Assembly (NCBI GenBank): GCA_019694455.1
Contig: JAIBBY010000027.1
Coordinates: 1 to 64,000 of the forward strand
Length of the DNA: 64,000 nucleotides
Direction of reading: 5' to 3'
DNA from: Pirellulales bacterium
GTDB lineage: Bacteria; Planctomycetota; Planctomycetia; Pirellulales; JAEUIK01
Each line of letters starts with the position of its first letter. Positions within the stretch are counted from its first letter, which is position 1. Of the stretch, positions 35,945 through 45,267 are shown one piece after another. Below the pieces are notes generated by a model. The model was not told where the DNA came from and made no database searches. It was given only the letters and a program-made list of their open reading frames with translations. A program made the position numbers and the translations under genes.

Positions 35945-36177
35945 CCGAAGCGCAATCCGCTCGCTGATACAGACCGAGAATGACAGGCGCCTTCAGCAAG
36001 CGGCCGTTTATTCCGTCTGCCGCGACTTGGCTGATTTTTGAGCAAGGCAATCTACGATAGCACTGCTAACGCCTTGCAATTTTGCGCTCCGCCCCCCGGG
36101 GCTGGCTGGTGGCTTTGCTGTTTGCAAGGCGTACTGAACTCCCAATCCTCACCGCGGGTCCGTCATGACATTGGCTC
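35945..36177. other. Downstream of SPFH operon: 11-bp inverted repeat
   Basis: ACGCCTTGCAA (36069-36079) and TTGCAAGGCGT (36122-36132) form a perfect 11-bp inverted repeat with a 42-base loop rich in G and C (its centre has CCCCCGGGG). No T-run follows. It could be a transcription or processing signal. Confidence 0.6.
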
Positions 36178-36597
36178 ATGGCGCTGTTCGACCCCTGGCA
36201 CAACATGTCCACCCAATACGAAACCGCTGTCGATCAGCTTCTCTGGCAAAAATTTCAGTGCGAACTGCGCGAGCGCGCGTCAGTTCTCGAAAGCCTCATT
36301 GAGCCTCCAGGGCCCTTGAACATCGCCCGCTGCCTTCGCGTCGTGCGCGTGCTGCACACGGTCATTTCCTCGGCCTTGGCCATACCAGTCCCCGATGTGG
36401 TGCGGGTGACGCGCGTCTTGGAAGGCCTGCTCGAATCAATGCGGGGCGATGCGCCCATTCCCCGTGCGCCGCTTGATGCTTACCTGGCTTGGCTACAGCA
36501 ACTCAGCGGCGCCTCGACCAGTGAGGCGGCGGCCGCGCTCAACGACGCGCCGCTCGTCATTGCCGAGTTTGTCGGCGTCGCGCTCGCCGCCGACTAA
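36178..36597 (+). CDS. Hypothetical protein, HPt-like helical fold suspected
   Basis: The 139-residue protein is helical. Residues 47-92 (LNIARCLRVVRVLHTVISSALAIPVPDVVRVTRVLEGLLESMR) resemble histidine phosphotransfer domains in helix pattern and in the HT pair, but the usual KG after HT is missing (HTVISSA). The ATG at 36178 has no clear ribosome site; ATG at 36205 is an alternative. I would treat the HPt similarity as a hypothesis only. No histidine kinase is nearby. Confidence 0.45.
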   Translation: MALFDPWHNMSTQYETAVDQLLWQKFQCELRERASVLESLIEPPGPLNIARCLRVVRVLHTVISSALAIPVPDVVRVTRVLEGLLESMRGDAPIPRAPLDAYLAWLQQLSGASTSEAAAALNDAPLVIAEFVGVALAAD

Positions 36598-36666
36598 CGG
36601 CGCACCAGTGGCAAGCGCTGGCCTGTACCCAAAGCGATTGCGCGCAGTGGCCGCGTGCGCCATGCG

Positions 36667-37590
36667 TCATTTGGTCGCAAAGTGGTGCAGCACCAACACC
36701 GAGCAGGTGGCCTGCTGCACCACCTTCTCCGCCGTGCTCCCCAGCATGAATCGCTGCCAGGCGCCCAGGTCGCGCGTCCCCACGATCAATAAGTCGATAT
36801 CGTCCGCCTGGATGGTCTCCAAAATCTTTTCCGCGGCGAATCCCTCCAATACGATCGGCGACTGCTGGTGGAAGATCGCCGGCAACTGCTTGGCGTACTC
36901 GGCTAGTTCGTCGTACTTTTGGCGCTTCTCCGCCTGGTACTCGGCGATCCACGCTTGCGATAGCGCCTCGTCGCGCGATTGCCGCGCTTTCACTTCCAGC
37001 CATTCCGGCAGTTCTGCCCCCAGCATGGGCTCAATGACGTGCAGCAGCCGGCCACTGGCCTGTTGGGGCCAGGAGCAACGCGCTAAAAATTCGGCCGGCG
37101 CCTTCGACTGCGGGATCACATCCAGGCCCATCAACACGCGGTAGCCACCGTCGGTCTGCTTGGCGAGCTTCTTACGCGCCACCATCACCGGCACGCTGGT
37201 GCTGCGCACGATCGCCCGCGCCACACTGCCCATCGCCGTTCTAGACTGCGTGCTGGAACCGCGCGCGCCCACCACTACCAGTTCGGCTTTCCAGCTTTCG
37301 GCGGCCGCCGGAATGCCCTCGCGCGGCTTCTGCTGGCCAATGATCTTTTCGACCTGCTTGTGCCACGCGGTCGGCAACCGCTGCAGCGCCTCGTCAAGCA
37401 CATTATCGGCCAGGCTGGTGCGCGTCCGCTCGATCATGTCGCCGCTCGGCGAAACTCCGCGCTTGAACACGATCTGCGGCGGCGAATAGTACAGCGCGAT
37501 CTGGTCGCGATCTCCCGAAAGCAATTTGCTCGCTTGGTAAATCCCTTCCCAACCCCCTTCAGAACCGTCGACCCCAATCAGCACGCGCAT
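36667..37590 (-). CDS. Tandem universal stress protein (two USP domains)
   Basis: The 307-residue protein starts at ATG 37590 (MRVLIGVDGSEGGWEG) with GGAG upstream. Domain 1 (about 1-145) carries the ATP-binding motif G-2x-G-9x-GS in GARGSSTQSRTAMGS. Domain 2 (about 150-300) has a partial motif (GTRDLGAWQRFMLGS), with its first part altered. USP proteins respond to stress and bind ATP. The gene diverges from a Ca2+-type P-ATPase gene across a 137-base gap, which may hold shared control signals such as the palindrome GAATATATTC at 37701-37710. Confidence 0.92.
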   Translation of the reverse strand: MRVLIGVDGSEGGWEGIYQASKLLSGDRDQIALYYSPPQIVFKRGVSPSGDMIERTRTSLADNVLDEALQRLPTAWHKQVEKIIGQQKPREGIPAAAESWKAELVVVGARGSSTQSRTAMGSVARAIVRSTSVPVMVARKKLAKQTDGGYRVLMGLDVIPQSKAPAEFLARCSWPQQASGRLLHVIEPMLGAELPEWLEVKARQSRDEALSQAWIAEYQAEKRQKYDELAEYAKQLPAIFHQQSPIVLEGFAAEKILETIQADDIDLLIVGTRDLGAWQRFMLGSTAEKVVQQATCSVLVLHHFATK

Positions 37591-37727
37591 GGTGAATCTC
37601 CTCGACTGGCGCCAAACAACGCGTTTGCTAGTGACATGCCCTTGCATCATACACAATTTCCTCGCCATGCTATCCGGCGCCTGCGTTGCAATCGAATGGC
37701 GAATATATTCCCCCCGAATGGACTGTG

Positions 37728-40475
37728 ATGTCCGCGCCGAAACTCACCGAATCGCCCCGGCCCGGCGGCGTCGCGCCTCATCAATTGGAGCGCGACACGG
37801 TCGTGGCCATTTGGCGATCCGATGCCCAGCACGGCCTGTCCGAATCCGAAGCCGCTAGTCGCCATGCCAAACTCGGCGCCAACGAACTGCGCGAGGCGCC
37901 TTCCGTCCCCGCCTGGCGTCAATTTGTCGGGCAATTCCAGCAATTGGTTGTTTGGATATTGATTGTTGCGGCGCTAGTGGCCGCCGCGACCGGCGAATGG
38001 ATCGATGCCGGCGCCATTTTGACCATCGTGTTGCTCAACGCCATTCTGGGCTTCGTGCAGGAGCATCGCGCCGAACAGTCGCTCGCGGCGCTGCGCAAGC
38101 TCTCGGCGCCGCTGGCCCGCGTGGTTCGCAACGGCGCAATTCGCCAGATACCGGCGCAACAACTGGTTGTCGGTGATGTCGTCGAATTGGAGGCCGGCGA
38201 CAACATTCCGGCCGATGTTCGCCTGTTGCGCACGTATGCCCTGCAAACGCAGGAGGCTGCCCTCACTGGCGAGTCGACTCCGGTTGAAAAATCGGCGGAT
38301 CATGTGTCCGCCCCAGAAACGCCCTTGGGCGACCGCAAGAACATGGCTTTTCTCGGCGCCATGGTTATTGCCGGCCGTGCCCGCGCCTTGGTGACCGCGA
38401 TCGGAATGAACACCGAGCTAGGGCATATCGCGGGCATGATGCAAGCCGCCGGGCGCGAGACGACCCCGCTTGAGCGCCGCTTGGCGGAGTTGGGAAAAAA
38501 GCTGATCGTCCTTTGTCTGGTGCTCGTGGCGATCATCTTCGCGCTACACATTTGGCGCGGTGGCGAATGGCTCGATGTATTGCTGCTCTCGGTCAGTTTG
38601 GCGGTCGCCGCAGTTCCCGAGGGCCTGCCAAGTGTTGTGACAATCTGCCTTGCTCTCGGCCTGCAACGAATGGCCAAGCAGAACGCGCTGGTGCGCAAGC
38701 TTCCCAGTGTCGAAACCCTCGGCTCCGTGACGGTCATTTGCTCCGATAAGACGGGCACGCTCACACGCAACGAAATGACCGTTCGCCAGGTTCTAGTCGG
38801 CGATGCTTGGTTTGAAGTCACTGGCACGGGCTACGAGCCGAAGGGAGAGTTCCAACTCCGCGGCGCCGCCAGTTCCGCAAATACCGGCGGGCGAGAATCA
38901 GATCTCAAGCAGGCGCTGCGCATCGGCTACTTGTGCAACGATGCCCAGTTGTTGGCTCCCGACAGCAGCGTCTCTGGCTGGCGGATACTCGGCGACCCCA
39001 CCGAAGGGGCCCTGCTGGTCGCGGCAGCCAAGGCCGGGTGGAAGATCGAAGAGCGGCCTCCGCTGCTCGACGAGCGGCCGTTTGATCCAGAACGACGCGC
39101 CATGTCGGTGGTTTACCAGGAGGTGGACCACGCCTTGATGTGCGTCAAAGGCGCTCCTGAAGAGTTGCTTTCTCAATCCAAGCTCTACTTGGTCGATGGC
39201 GAAGTGCGCTTGCTCGATCAAGCGGCCCGGGACAAATTCCAAGCTGCGGCCAGCGAAATGGCCTCGCACGCGCTGCGCGTGCTGGCGTTGGCCTACCGCC
39301 GCGATCCAGCACGCGACGCGCAGGGCTTTGTCGAAAGCGAACTGGTCTTTGCCGCATTAGTGGGCATGATCGACCCGCCGCGAATCGAAGTGCGGCCCGC
39401 TATCGAACAGTGTCGTGCCGCTGGCGTGCGGACGGTCATGATCACCGGAGATCATCCCGAGACGGCTCGCGCCATCGCAGCCGAATTGGGACTTGTGGAC
39501 GACGATCGCTCAGTGGCCAGCGGTCAGCAGCTAGATCGATGGTCACCCGAAGAGTTGGCGAACGAGTCGCGGCGAATCTCGGTGTTCGCACGCGCCTCCG
39601 CCGCGCACAAGCTCAAGATCGTGCAGGCCCTCAAAACCCGCGGCGAAACGGTCGCCATGACGGGAGACGGCGTCAACGACGCCCCCGCTGTCAAAGCGGC
39701 GGATATCGGCATCGCCATGGGCGTCACGGGCACGGATGTCACCAAGCAAGCCTCGCATATGGTGCTCATGGACGACAATTTTGCGTCCATCGTCGGCGCC
39801 GTCGCCGAGGGACGGCGAATCTATGACAACATCCAAAAGGTGATTCGCTATTTGCTTTCCTGCAACGCCGGCGAAGTGATGTTCATGTTCGCCACGGCGC
39901 TGCTGGGCTGGCCAGCCCCGCTATTGGCCGTGCAGATTCTTTGGATCAATCTCGTCACCGACGGCATCCCGGCGATCGCCCTGGCGCTGGAGCCCCCCGA
40001 TCCCGATCAGATGCGCCATCCGCCGCGGCCGCGCTCAGAGCCCGTCATCACGCGCCAGCGCGCCCTGCGCATCCTACGCGACGGCCTGCTGATGGCTCTG
40101 GCCGCCACGATCGCCTTTTGGTGGCGATACGACGAGCAATCGGCCAACCTCGCCGAGGCCCGTACGACCGCCTTCTGCGTCTTGGTCGTCGCTCAGCTCT
40201 TTTTTTCGCTGGCATGCCGCAGCGAGCGATCCACGATGTTGGAACTCGGACCTTTCTCAAATGCGTATTTGTTCATAGCCATCACCTTGTCCGCGATGCT
40301 GCAATGGATGGTCGTGTCGCTGCCTTGGACGCGCGGCGTCTTTGGCGTCGAAGGCGCGATTTCTTGGCCGGTCGTTCTATTGATCGCGCTATTTCCCGCC
40401 ACCGCCATTGAGCTAGGAAAAATCGTCGGTGCCGCGCTGCGGCGCCGATCTCTACGCGTTGAAAACGCGAGCTGA
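37728..40475 (+). CDS. P2A-type cation-transporting ATPase (Ca2+-type)
   Basis: The protein has about 915 residues from ATG 37728. It shows all P-ATPase signatures: TGES (about 180), the phosphorylation loop SDKTGTLT with Asp340, the MxTGDG hinge (AMTGDGVNDAP near 645-655), and ten membrane spans. Residues that bind Ca2+ in SERCA seem conserved: AAVPEGLP in M4, CNAGEV in M5 and NLVTDG in M6. It therefore belongs to the SERCA/PMR1-like group and probably exports Ca2+ (or Mn2+). It diverges from a tandem USP gene, a pairing seen with stress-regulated transport. Confidence 0.95.
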   Translation: MSAPKLTESPRPGGVAPHQLERDTVVAIWRSDAQHGLSESEAASRHAKLGANELREAPSVPAWRQFVGQFQQLVVWILIVAALVAAATGEWIDAGAILTIVLLNAILGFVQEHRAEQSLAALRKLSAPLARVVRNGAIRQIPAQQLVVGDVVELEAGDNIPADVRLLRTYALQTQEAALTGESTPVEKSADHVSAPETPLGDRKNMAFLGAMVIAGRARALVTAIGMNTELGHIAGMMQAAGRETTPLERRLAELGKKLIVLCLVLVAIIFALHIWRGGEWLDVLLLSVSLAVAAVPEGLPSVVTICLALGLQRMAKQNALVRKLPSVETLGSVTVICSDKTGTLTRNEMTVRQVLVGDAWFEVTGTGYEPKGEFQLRGAASSANTGGRESDLKQALRIGYLCNDAQLLAPDSSVSGWRILGDPTEGALLVAAAKAGWKIEERPPLLDERPFDPERRAMSVVYQEVDHALMCVKGAPEELLSQSKLYLVDGEVRLLDQAARDKFQAAASEMASHALRVLALAYRRDPARDAQGFVESELVFAALVGMIDPPRIEVRPAIEQCRAAGVRTVMITGDHPETARAIAAELGLVDDDRSVASGQQLDRWSPEELANESRRISVFARASAAHKLKIVQALKTRGETVAMTGDGVNDAPAVKAADIGIAMGVTGTDVTKQASHMVLMDDNFASIVGAVAEGRRIYDNIQKVIRYLLSCNAGEVMFMFATALLGWPAPLLAVQILWINLVTDGIPAIALALEPPDPDQMRHPPRPRSEPVITRQRALRILRDGLLMALAATIAFWWRYDEQSANLAEARTTAFCVLVVAQLFFSLACRSERSTMLELGPFSNAYLFIAITLSAMLQWMVVSLPWTRGVFGVEGAISWPVVLLIALFPATAIELGKIVGAALRRRSLRVENAS

Positions 40476-40631
40476 AAAATCGCAGTTCACAACCGGGCGG
40501 TGATCCAATTCCAAAATGGAATTCCGCCCCATTTCGTGCTATGTTCATGTAAGTCCTCGCTAACGCCCACCCGCCTTTCGGCAGTTGCCTCCCCGCGCTG
40601 CTCCCGCCTTGGGTTAAGGAAGTGAACTCTC

Positions 40632-41753
40632 ATGCAACTCGCCCGTTTTGCCGCTAGCGGCGCCCTCGTCTCGATGCTGCTGACCATCGGCGGTTGTTCC
40701 CCCGTGGCGGAACAGAAAGCCGCGGCCAAGATCACCCCCGCCAGCGCGCCGGAACTTACAGACGACGTCGCGCTCAAAAAACGGCTCGACGACACGATTG
40801 AGTTCACTCGCGCGCGGCACATGACCGCCGAGGATCACAACGCCTGGCAGATCGTCCACGGCATTCTGGCCTACGGGCGAGATTTGCAAATCAAGGTCGA
40901 CGGAAAGCTCGTTTCGGCTCTCGATTATCTGGTGCAAGGCGGCGAGATTCGCGGCTGGACCATGCGCCCCGGAGATCACGGTCTCGAAGCCGTCCTGGAG
41001 CCCGGCACCAAGATCGGCCAAGGTCACGAAGATCAATGGATCGGCTATCTCTCGCAGTGTGGGCTGGCCCCAGACGACGCCATCGTCGTCAAAGGGCAAA
41101 CGTTCAAGCTCAGCGACCTGCTGACGCAAGCCCAATGGGACATCCACCCCGGCATGGAAGCTAGCTGGACCCTCATGGCCCTTAGCACCTACCTTCCCCC
41201 CGGCGCGACTTGGAAGTCGAAGGACGGTACCGAATGGACCGTTGAAAAGATTGCCGAAATGGAGGCCGGACAAAACTTGCTGGAAAGTCCCTGCGGTGGC
41301 ACGCATCGGCTCTATGGACTGGCCATGGCACTCAATCTGCACCTGGCGCAAGGCGGCAAGTTGACTGGCGGCTGGGCCGCGGCTGACAAAAAGGTGAAAG
41401 AATCGGTGGCGACCGCACTCAAGTACCAGCAGGCCGACGGCAACTTTTCAGTCGCCTTTTTTGAACGGCCGGCTACCTCGCCAGACATCGCCACCGTCTT
41501 GCACGCCACCGGGCATACGTTCGAGTTTCTCGTCATGTCGGCCGACGAAAAACAACTTCACGATCCCGCGCTGCGGCGCGGCGCCGTGGCCATGTGCCAA
41601 CTGCTCGACGAAACGCGCGATATGGATGTTGAATGCGGCGCCCTCTACCACGCCGCGCATGGCCTGCTGCTCTATCGCGACCGACTCTTCGGCCAGCCAC
41701 AGGTGGCTCAGCAACCTGCCGCCGCCGAGGCGGCCAGCGCTGCGGGCAAGTAG
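40632..41753 (+). CDS. Lipoprotein, conserved planctomycete-type hypothetical
   Basis: The 373-residue protein has a lipoprotein signal peptide ending LLTIGGC with Cys22. An alpha-helical body follows, including HGILAYGRDLQIKVDGKLV and the GGTHRLYGLAMALNLH segment near 218-233, which suggests an alpha/alpha-barrel or toroid as in prenyltransferase-like proteins. The AAGK end is low complexity. AAGGAAG lies upstream of the ATG. It matches the type of protein seen in planctomycete genomes under misleading names such as ADP-ribosylation factor GTPase activator. I cannot assign function. Attachment is expected on the outer or inner membrane. Confidence 0.8.
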   Translation: MQLARFAASGALVSMLLTIGGCSPVAEQKAAAKITPASAPELTDDVALKKRLDDTIEFTRARHMTAEDHNAWQIVHGILAYGRDLQIKVDGKLVSALDYLVQGGEIRGWTMRPGDHGLEAVLEPGTKIGQGHEDQWIGYLSQCGLAPDDAIVVKGQTFKLSDLLTQAQWDIHPGMEASWTLMALSTYLPPGATWKSKDGTEWTVEKIAEMEAGQNLLESPCGGTHRLYGLAMALNLHLAQGGKLTGGWAAADKKVKESVATALKYQQADGNFSVAFFERPATSPDIATVLHATGHTFEFLVMSADEKQLHDPALRRGAVAMCQLLDETRDMDVECGALYHAAHGLLLYRDRLFGQPQVAQQPAAAEAASAAGK

Positions 41754-41759
41754 TCTGCG

Positions 41760-42584
41760 CTATTCGTCGGCAGGCGGCGCTTCGCCCTCGGGTTTGTCGG
41801 GCGACGGTTCCGCTTTCGGGTCAGCTTCGGGCGCGGGCGCTGTCGCCGGGGCCAACGTCAATCCTGCCATGACCGCCAGGTAGAGCTTGCCTTGCTTGTC
41901 GGTGGCAATCGCCCGCCCCAGACCTTGCTCATCGCCGGTGATGATGAACTGCAATCGGCCGTCCTTCGTGATTGTGCTGACGCGGCCTGCGTCTTGATGC
42001 GAATCGAGCACCACCTGCTTGCTGTCGCCAAGATACGTCGTGACGCTGCCGGCCCCGTTGGTTGCAAACGTCAAGTCCACCAAGCGCTTGTTGTCTGGCC
42101 CCGCCGTGCTGACCACGCCATTGCCGGCCACGGAACCAATTGCCACCGTCGGCAAGTTGTCCCCGGCGAAAGTGGTGATGGCGCCCGCTGTTCCCTCCTT
42201 GTCGGTCCCGAGCGCGACGATGGTCTGATCCGCGCTACGCCGCAACTGCACGCTGCCAGCCTCTTGTTTTAACACCGTCATTTCGACACGCGCGTCGCCG
42301 TCGCTCCCCAGCAACTGAATCACCGGACGATCCGATTGGTCCGATCCTGCCGCCAGCAGCAATTTCGGCTTGCCATCGGCGCCCAATAATTCGACGATCC
42401 CCGATTTTTCCCCCATCGCGGCAATGACCGCCCGTGGATGCCCCTTGGGGCTCACAATCTCCAAGCGTTCGCACTGCAAGTCTTTCGTGCGCAGCACCGG
42501 CGGCGGCGCCAACTTGTCGCGCATCGATATGCCTAGCGCCAGCAGCAACAACGGGTACACGGTCCAGCGTTCGCGGTCTGTCAT
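41760..42584 (-). CDS. Membrane-anchored beta-repeat protein
   Basis: The 274-residue protein starts at ATG 42584 (MTDRERWTVYPLLLLALGISM), which gives one N-terminal membrane helix; the frame upstream to 42716 was discarded. The rest is made of short beta strands in repeated units (VVSTAGPDNKRLVDLTFATNGAGSV, LVLDSHQDAGRVSTITKDG) suggesting a beta-helix or propeller. The last 35 residues are Pro/Glu/Ala-rich. The gene converges with the lipoprotein gene, with stops only six bases apart. No known family could be named. Confidence 0.65.
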   Translation of the reverse strand: MTDRERWTVYPLLLLALGISMRDKLAPPPVLRTKDLQCERLEIVSPKGHPRAVIAAMGEKSGIVELLGADGKPKLLLAAGSDQSDRPVIQLLGSDGDARVEMTVLKQEAGSVQLRRSADQTIVALGTDKEGTAGAITTFAGDNLPTVAIGSVAGNGVVSTAGPDNKRLVDLTFATNGAGSVTTYLGDSKQVVLDSHQDAGRVSTITKDGRLQFIITGDEQGLGRAIATDKQGKLYLAVMAGLTLAPATAPAPEADPKAEPSPDKPEGEAPPADE

Positions 42585-42781
42585 CGCAAGCCAATTCCTG
42601 AATTCATTCGATTCTGAGATTTTTTTGCATCGCGGCGAATGCGCAGTTTCGCGTCTATCGGCCTCGCTCACAAGCGGGGCGCCGCGCTTGTCGCTCGTCA
42701 CATGGCCCCGTATCATCGGAAACTTGCGCCGGCGTAATTTTAATTGGCGCCCAACGTTTCACTCTCGATAGGTGGCTCACG

Positions 42782-44212
42782 ATGGAGATTCGCGAACCCG
42801 AGCGACAACCGCTGACTCTCACGCACTGGTTGATTCTCTTGGTCGCGGTCATCGGCTTCGCGTTCGACATCTACGAACTGCTAATGATGCCGCTCATCGC
42901 GCGACCGGCCTTGGCGCAGTTGCTCAGCGTCGATCCCTTGACCGAGTCGGGCCACCAATTGATCCTCACTTGGACGGGGCGTATTCAATGGGGTAGCGCC
43001 CTGTGCGGCGGAACTTTTGGCCTCTTGGGCGGATACCTCACCGATCGGTTTGGCCGCCGCCGTGTGCTTACCTGGAGCATCTTGCTCTACGCTTGCTCGG
43101 CCTTTGCCGCCGGCTTTGCCACTTCGGCGGCAATGCTGCTCGTCCTGCGGTGCGCCACCTTCGTCGGCGTTTGCGTGGAGTTTGTCGCCGCGGTCGCTTG
43201 GCTGGCCGAGGTCTTTCCCAATCCGCGCCAGCGCGAGTGGGTGTTGGGCGTCACGCAGGCGTTTTCGTCGCTGGGCGGACTCTTGGTCGCTGGAGTCTAT
43301 TATCTGGTAATCCACTACGCCGATCAGCTACCCGCTATTTACGGCACGCACGAACCGTGGCGATACACGTTGATCTCGGGCTTGATTCCGGCGCTGCCGC
43401 TGATCGTCATTCGCCCCTTCCTCCCCGAATCACCCGTGTGGTGCGAAAAGAAACGCGCCGGCACGCTCAAGCGGCCAAGTCTGGCGGAACTCTTCGCGCC
43501 CAAATTCCGCCGTACCACCATTGCCTCCACCATCCTCTTCGCCTGCGCGTATGGCGCCGCGTTCGGCGCCATTCAATTCACGCCGCAAATCGTGCCCGGC
43601 TTGGTCGCTGGCGCGCCGAAGCTCAAGGAACTCCGTAAGGAACTCGAAGCCGCCAAGGAAGCAGGCAGCGACACCAGCGCGCTGCGCGCAGAAATTGGAA
43701 AGGTGGCTGGCGCACAGCAAAAGGCCGTCAGCCGGGTGCAGTCTTGGCAAGAGATCGGCGGCCTGCTGGGTCGCTGCGCCTTGGCCGTGCTGGCCATGTA
43801 TATCGTCAGTCGCCGCGCGCTGTTGCGCGTCTTCCAGGTTCCGGGCCTGATCGTTATCCCACTGATATTCGTGTTTTGGGCCACCAAGGATGTAGAATTG
43901 CTCAAATGGGGAATCGCATTGGCTGGTTTCTTCACGGTGGCCCAGTTCAGTTTCTGGGGGAATTACCTGCCGGTGGTCTATCCCGCCTACTTGCGCGGCA
44001 CCGGTGAAGGCTTTGCCGCCAATGTCGGCGGACGCATGATCGGCACGTCAGCGGCGGTGCTGACGCCCGCGATTGCCAACTTGTTCTCCAGCGGCACGCC
44101 GTTTCAGCGGCTAGCCTATGCCGCCGCCACGACTGCCGCCATTGTCTACACGCTCGGCTTCATTACCTCGTTCTGGCTGCCAGAACCCGCGCAAGAAGAC
44201 TCGCACGATTGA
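42782..44212 (+). CDS. MFS transporter
   Basis: The 476-residue protein has about twelve hydrophobic helices and the MFS motif GGYLTDRFGRRRV (about 82-94) in the loop between TM2 and TM3. A central soluble part holds a charged segment (KLKELRKELEAAKEAGSDTSALRAEIGKV) near residues 280-310. The start region (EPERQPLTLTHWLILLVAVIGFAFDIYELLMM) is typical of sugar/metabolite:H+ symporters of the MFS. The central coiled-coil-like insertion of about 30 residues is unusual. Substrate unknown. AGGTGG lies upstream of the ATG. Confidence 0.92.
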   Translation: MEIREPERQPLTLTHWLILLVAVIGFAFDIYELLMMPLIARPALAQLLSVDPLTESGHQLILTWTGRIQWGSALCGGTFGLLGGYLTDRFGRRRVLTWSILLYACSAFAAGFATSAAMLLVLRCATFVGVCVEFVAAVAWLAEVFPNPRQREWVLGVTQAFSSLGGLLVAGVYYLVIHYADQLPAIYGTHEPWRYTLISGLIPALPLIVIRPFLPESPVWCEKKRAGTLKRPSLAELFAPKFRRTTIASTILFACAYGAAFGAIQFTPQIVPGLVAGAPKLKELRKELEAAKEAGSDTSALRAEIGKVAGAQQKAVSRVQSWQEIGGLLGRCALAVLAMYIVSRRALLRVFQVPGLIVIPLIFVFWATKDVELLKWGIALAGFFTVAQFSFWGNYLPVVYPAYLRGTGEGFAANVGGRMIGTSAAVLTPAIANLFSSGTPFQRLAYAAATTAAIVYTLGFITSFWLPEPAQEDSHD

Positions 44213-44305
44213 GTCACTGCCTGCTTGTCGCGTGGTACTGCCAGGTGGCTCGCCGCTGGCGCTGTGGCAACTCCGAGCGAATATCTTGTCAACCACGAGT
44301 GATTG

Positions 44306-44983
44306 CTAGGTCGCTAGTCGCCGCTGCGGCAGCGACAGCAACCAATCGACGTCAATCCCTTCGAGCGTCGGCACAAAATTCGGCTGCTCTCCCAAACGCT
44401 CCCGGTCTCCCACTGCCACCACCGCCATTCCGGCCCGCCGCGCCGCTTCAATACCGTCGAATGCGTCCTCGATCACCACGCAATCAGCGGGCGACCGGCG
44501 TAATGCCTTTGCCACCGACAAAAAAATGTCGGGCGATGGCTTGCCTGGCGCGTCGTTGGCGTCCACAACCGCCTCAACCAAGCTCGCCAGACCGGCGGCC
44601 TGCAACAGCCTTCGCGTGTTACGACTCGACGATCCTACGCCAATCGGTACTCGCCGCCTCCGCAATGCGTCAATTAGCGCCATCACCCCATCGAGCGGGC
44701 GTATCCCTTCGCGCTCCAGGATGGCGAAGAATCGGCGATTCTTCTCGTCTAGCAACTCCCGCGACTGCGCGTCGTCAAAGCGCCCCGGCGCCGATTCCAA
44801 AAAGATGGCCAGCGCCGTCGACCGCTCGACCCCGCGCATTCGCTGGTCAAACGTCTGCCGCGAAAACGACACTCCCAGTTCGTCCGCCATCTCGCGCCAT
44901 GACTGGTAGTGATATTCGTCCGTGCGCAGCAGAACGCCGTCCATATCGAAGATCACGCCCCGTTCGGGCGATTGCTCAGCCAT
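44306..44983 (-). CDS. HAD hydrolase, beta-phosphoglucomutase-like
   Basis: The 225-residue protein has the HAD motifs: GVIFDMDGVLL (Asp13 and Asp15), GVGSSSRN (motif II Ser), GKPSPDIF (motif III Lys) and VIEDAFDGIEAA (motif IV). The cap helices (RMRGVERSTALAIFLE) fit the beta-phosphoglucomutase/PgmB and DOG-phosphatase subfamily. It could interconvert beta-glucose phosphates or dephosphorylate sugar phosphates. It converges with the MFS transporter gene. Confidence 0.9.
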   Translation of the reverse strand: MAEQSPERGVIFDMDGVLLRTDEYHYQSWREMADELGVSFSRQTFDQRMRGVERSTALAIFLESAPGRFDDAQSRELLDEKNRRFFAILEREGIRPLDGVMALIDALRRRRVPIGVGSSSRNTRRLLQAAGLASLVEAVVDANDAPGKPSPDIFLSVAKALRRSPADCVVIEDAFDGIEAARRAGMAVVAVGDRERLGEQPNFVPTLEGIDVDWLLSLPQRRLAT

Positions 44984-45267
44984 CGATCAACTCAATTCAG
45001 GTCGAGGGGAAGCCAAAAGAGAAAATGCCAATCTCAGAATCCTTCACGGTGCTTATATCAGATCGCGGCGCGAAAAATGCCCTACGCCAGTCAGTGAGAT
45101 TGCCAAGAAAATGCGAAATCAATGCACAACTTCCATTGCCCAACTGTGCGCGGTGAGCGACAAAAAACCAACCCCACTTTCGCTTCTGCAAGTCGGCGAC
45201 TTGATTTGACCCGGAATCTCAGTACGGTCGTGACACATACCTGCACTATCCATCGAGTCCAAATACT
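44984..45267. other. Intergenic region between HAD and aminotransferase genes
   Basis: Divergent region of 284 bases. No promoter or repeat stood out; a few A-rich stretches near 45020-45180 may hold one. Confidence 0.3.

Noticed and set aside
36069-36132. Integron attC site
   Set aside because: The inverted arms are strong but the GTTRRRY/RYYYAAC core pairing is missing on one side, and no integrase is near.
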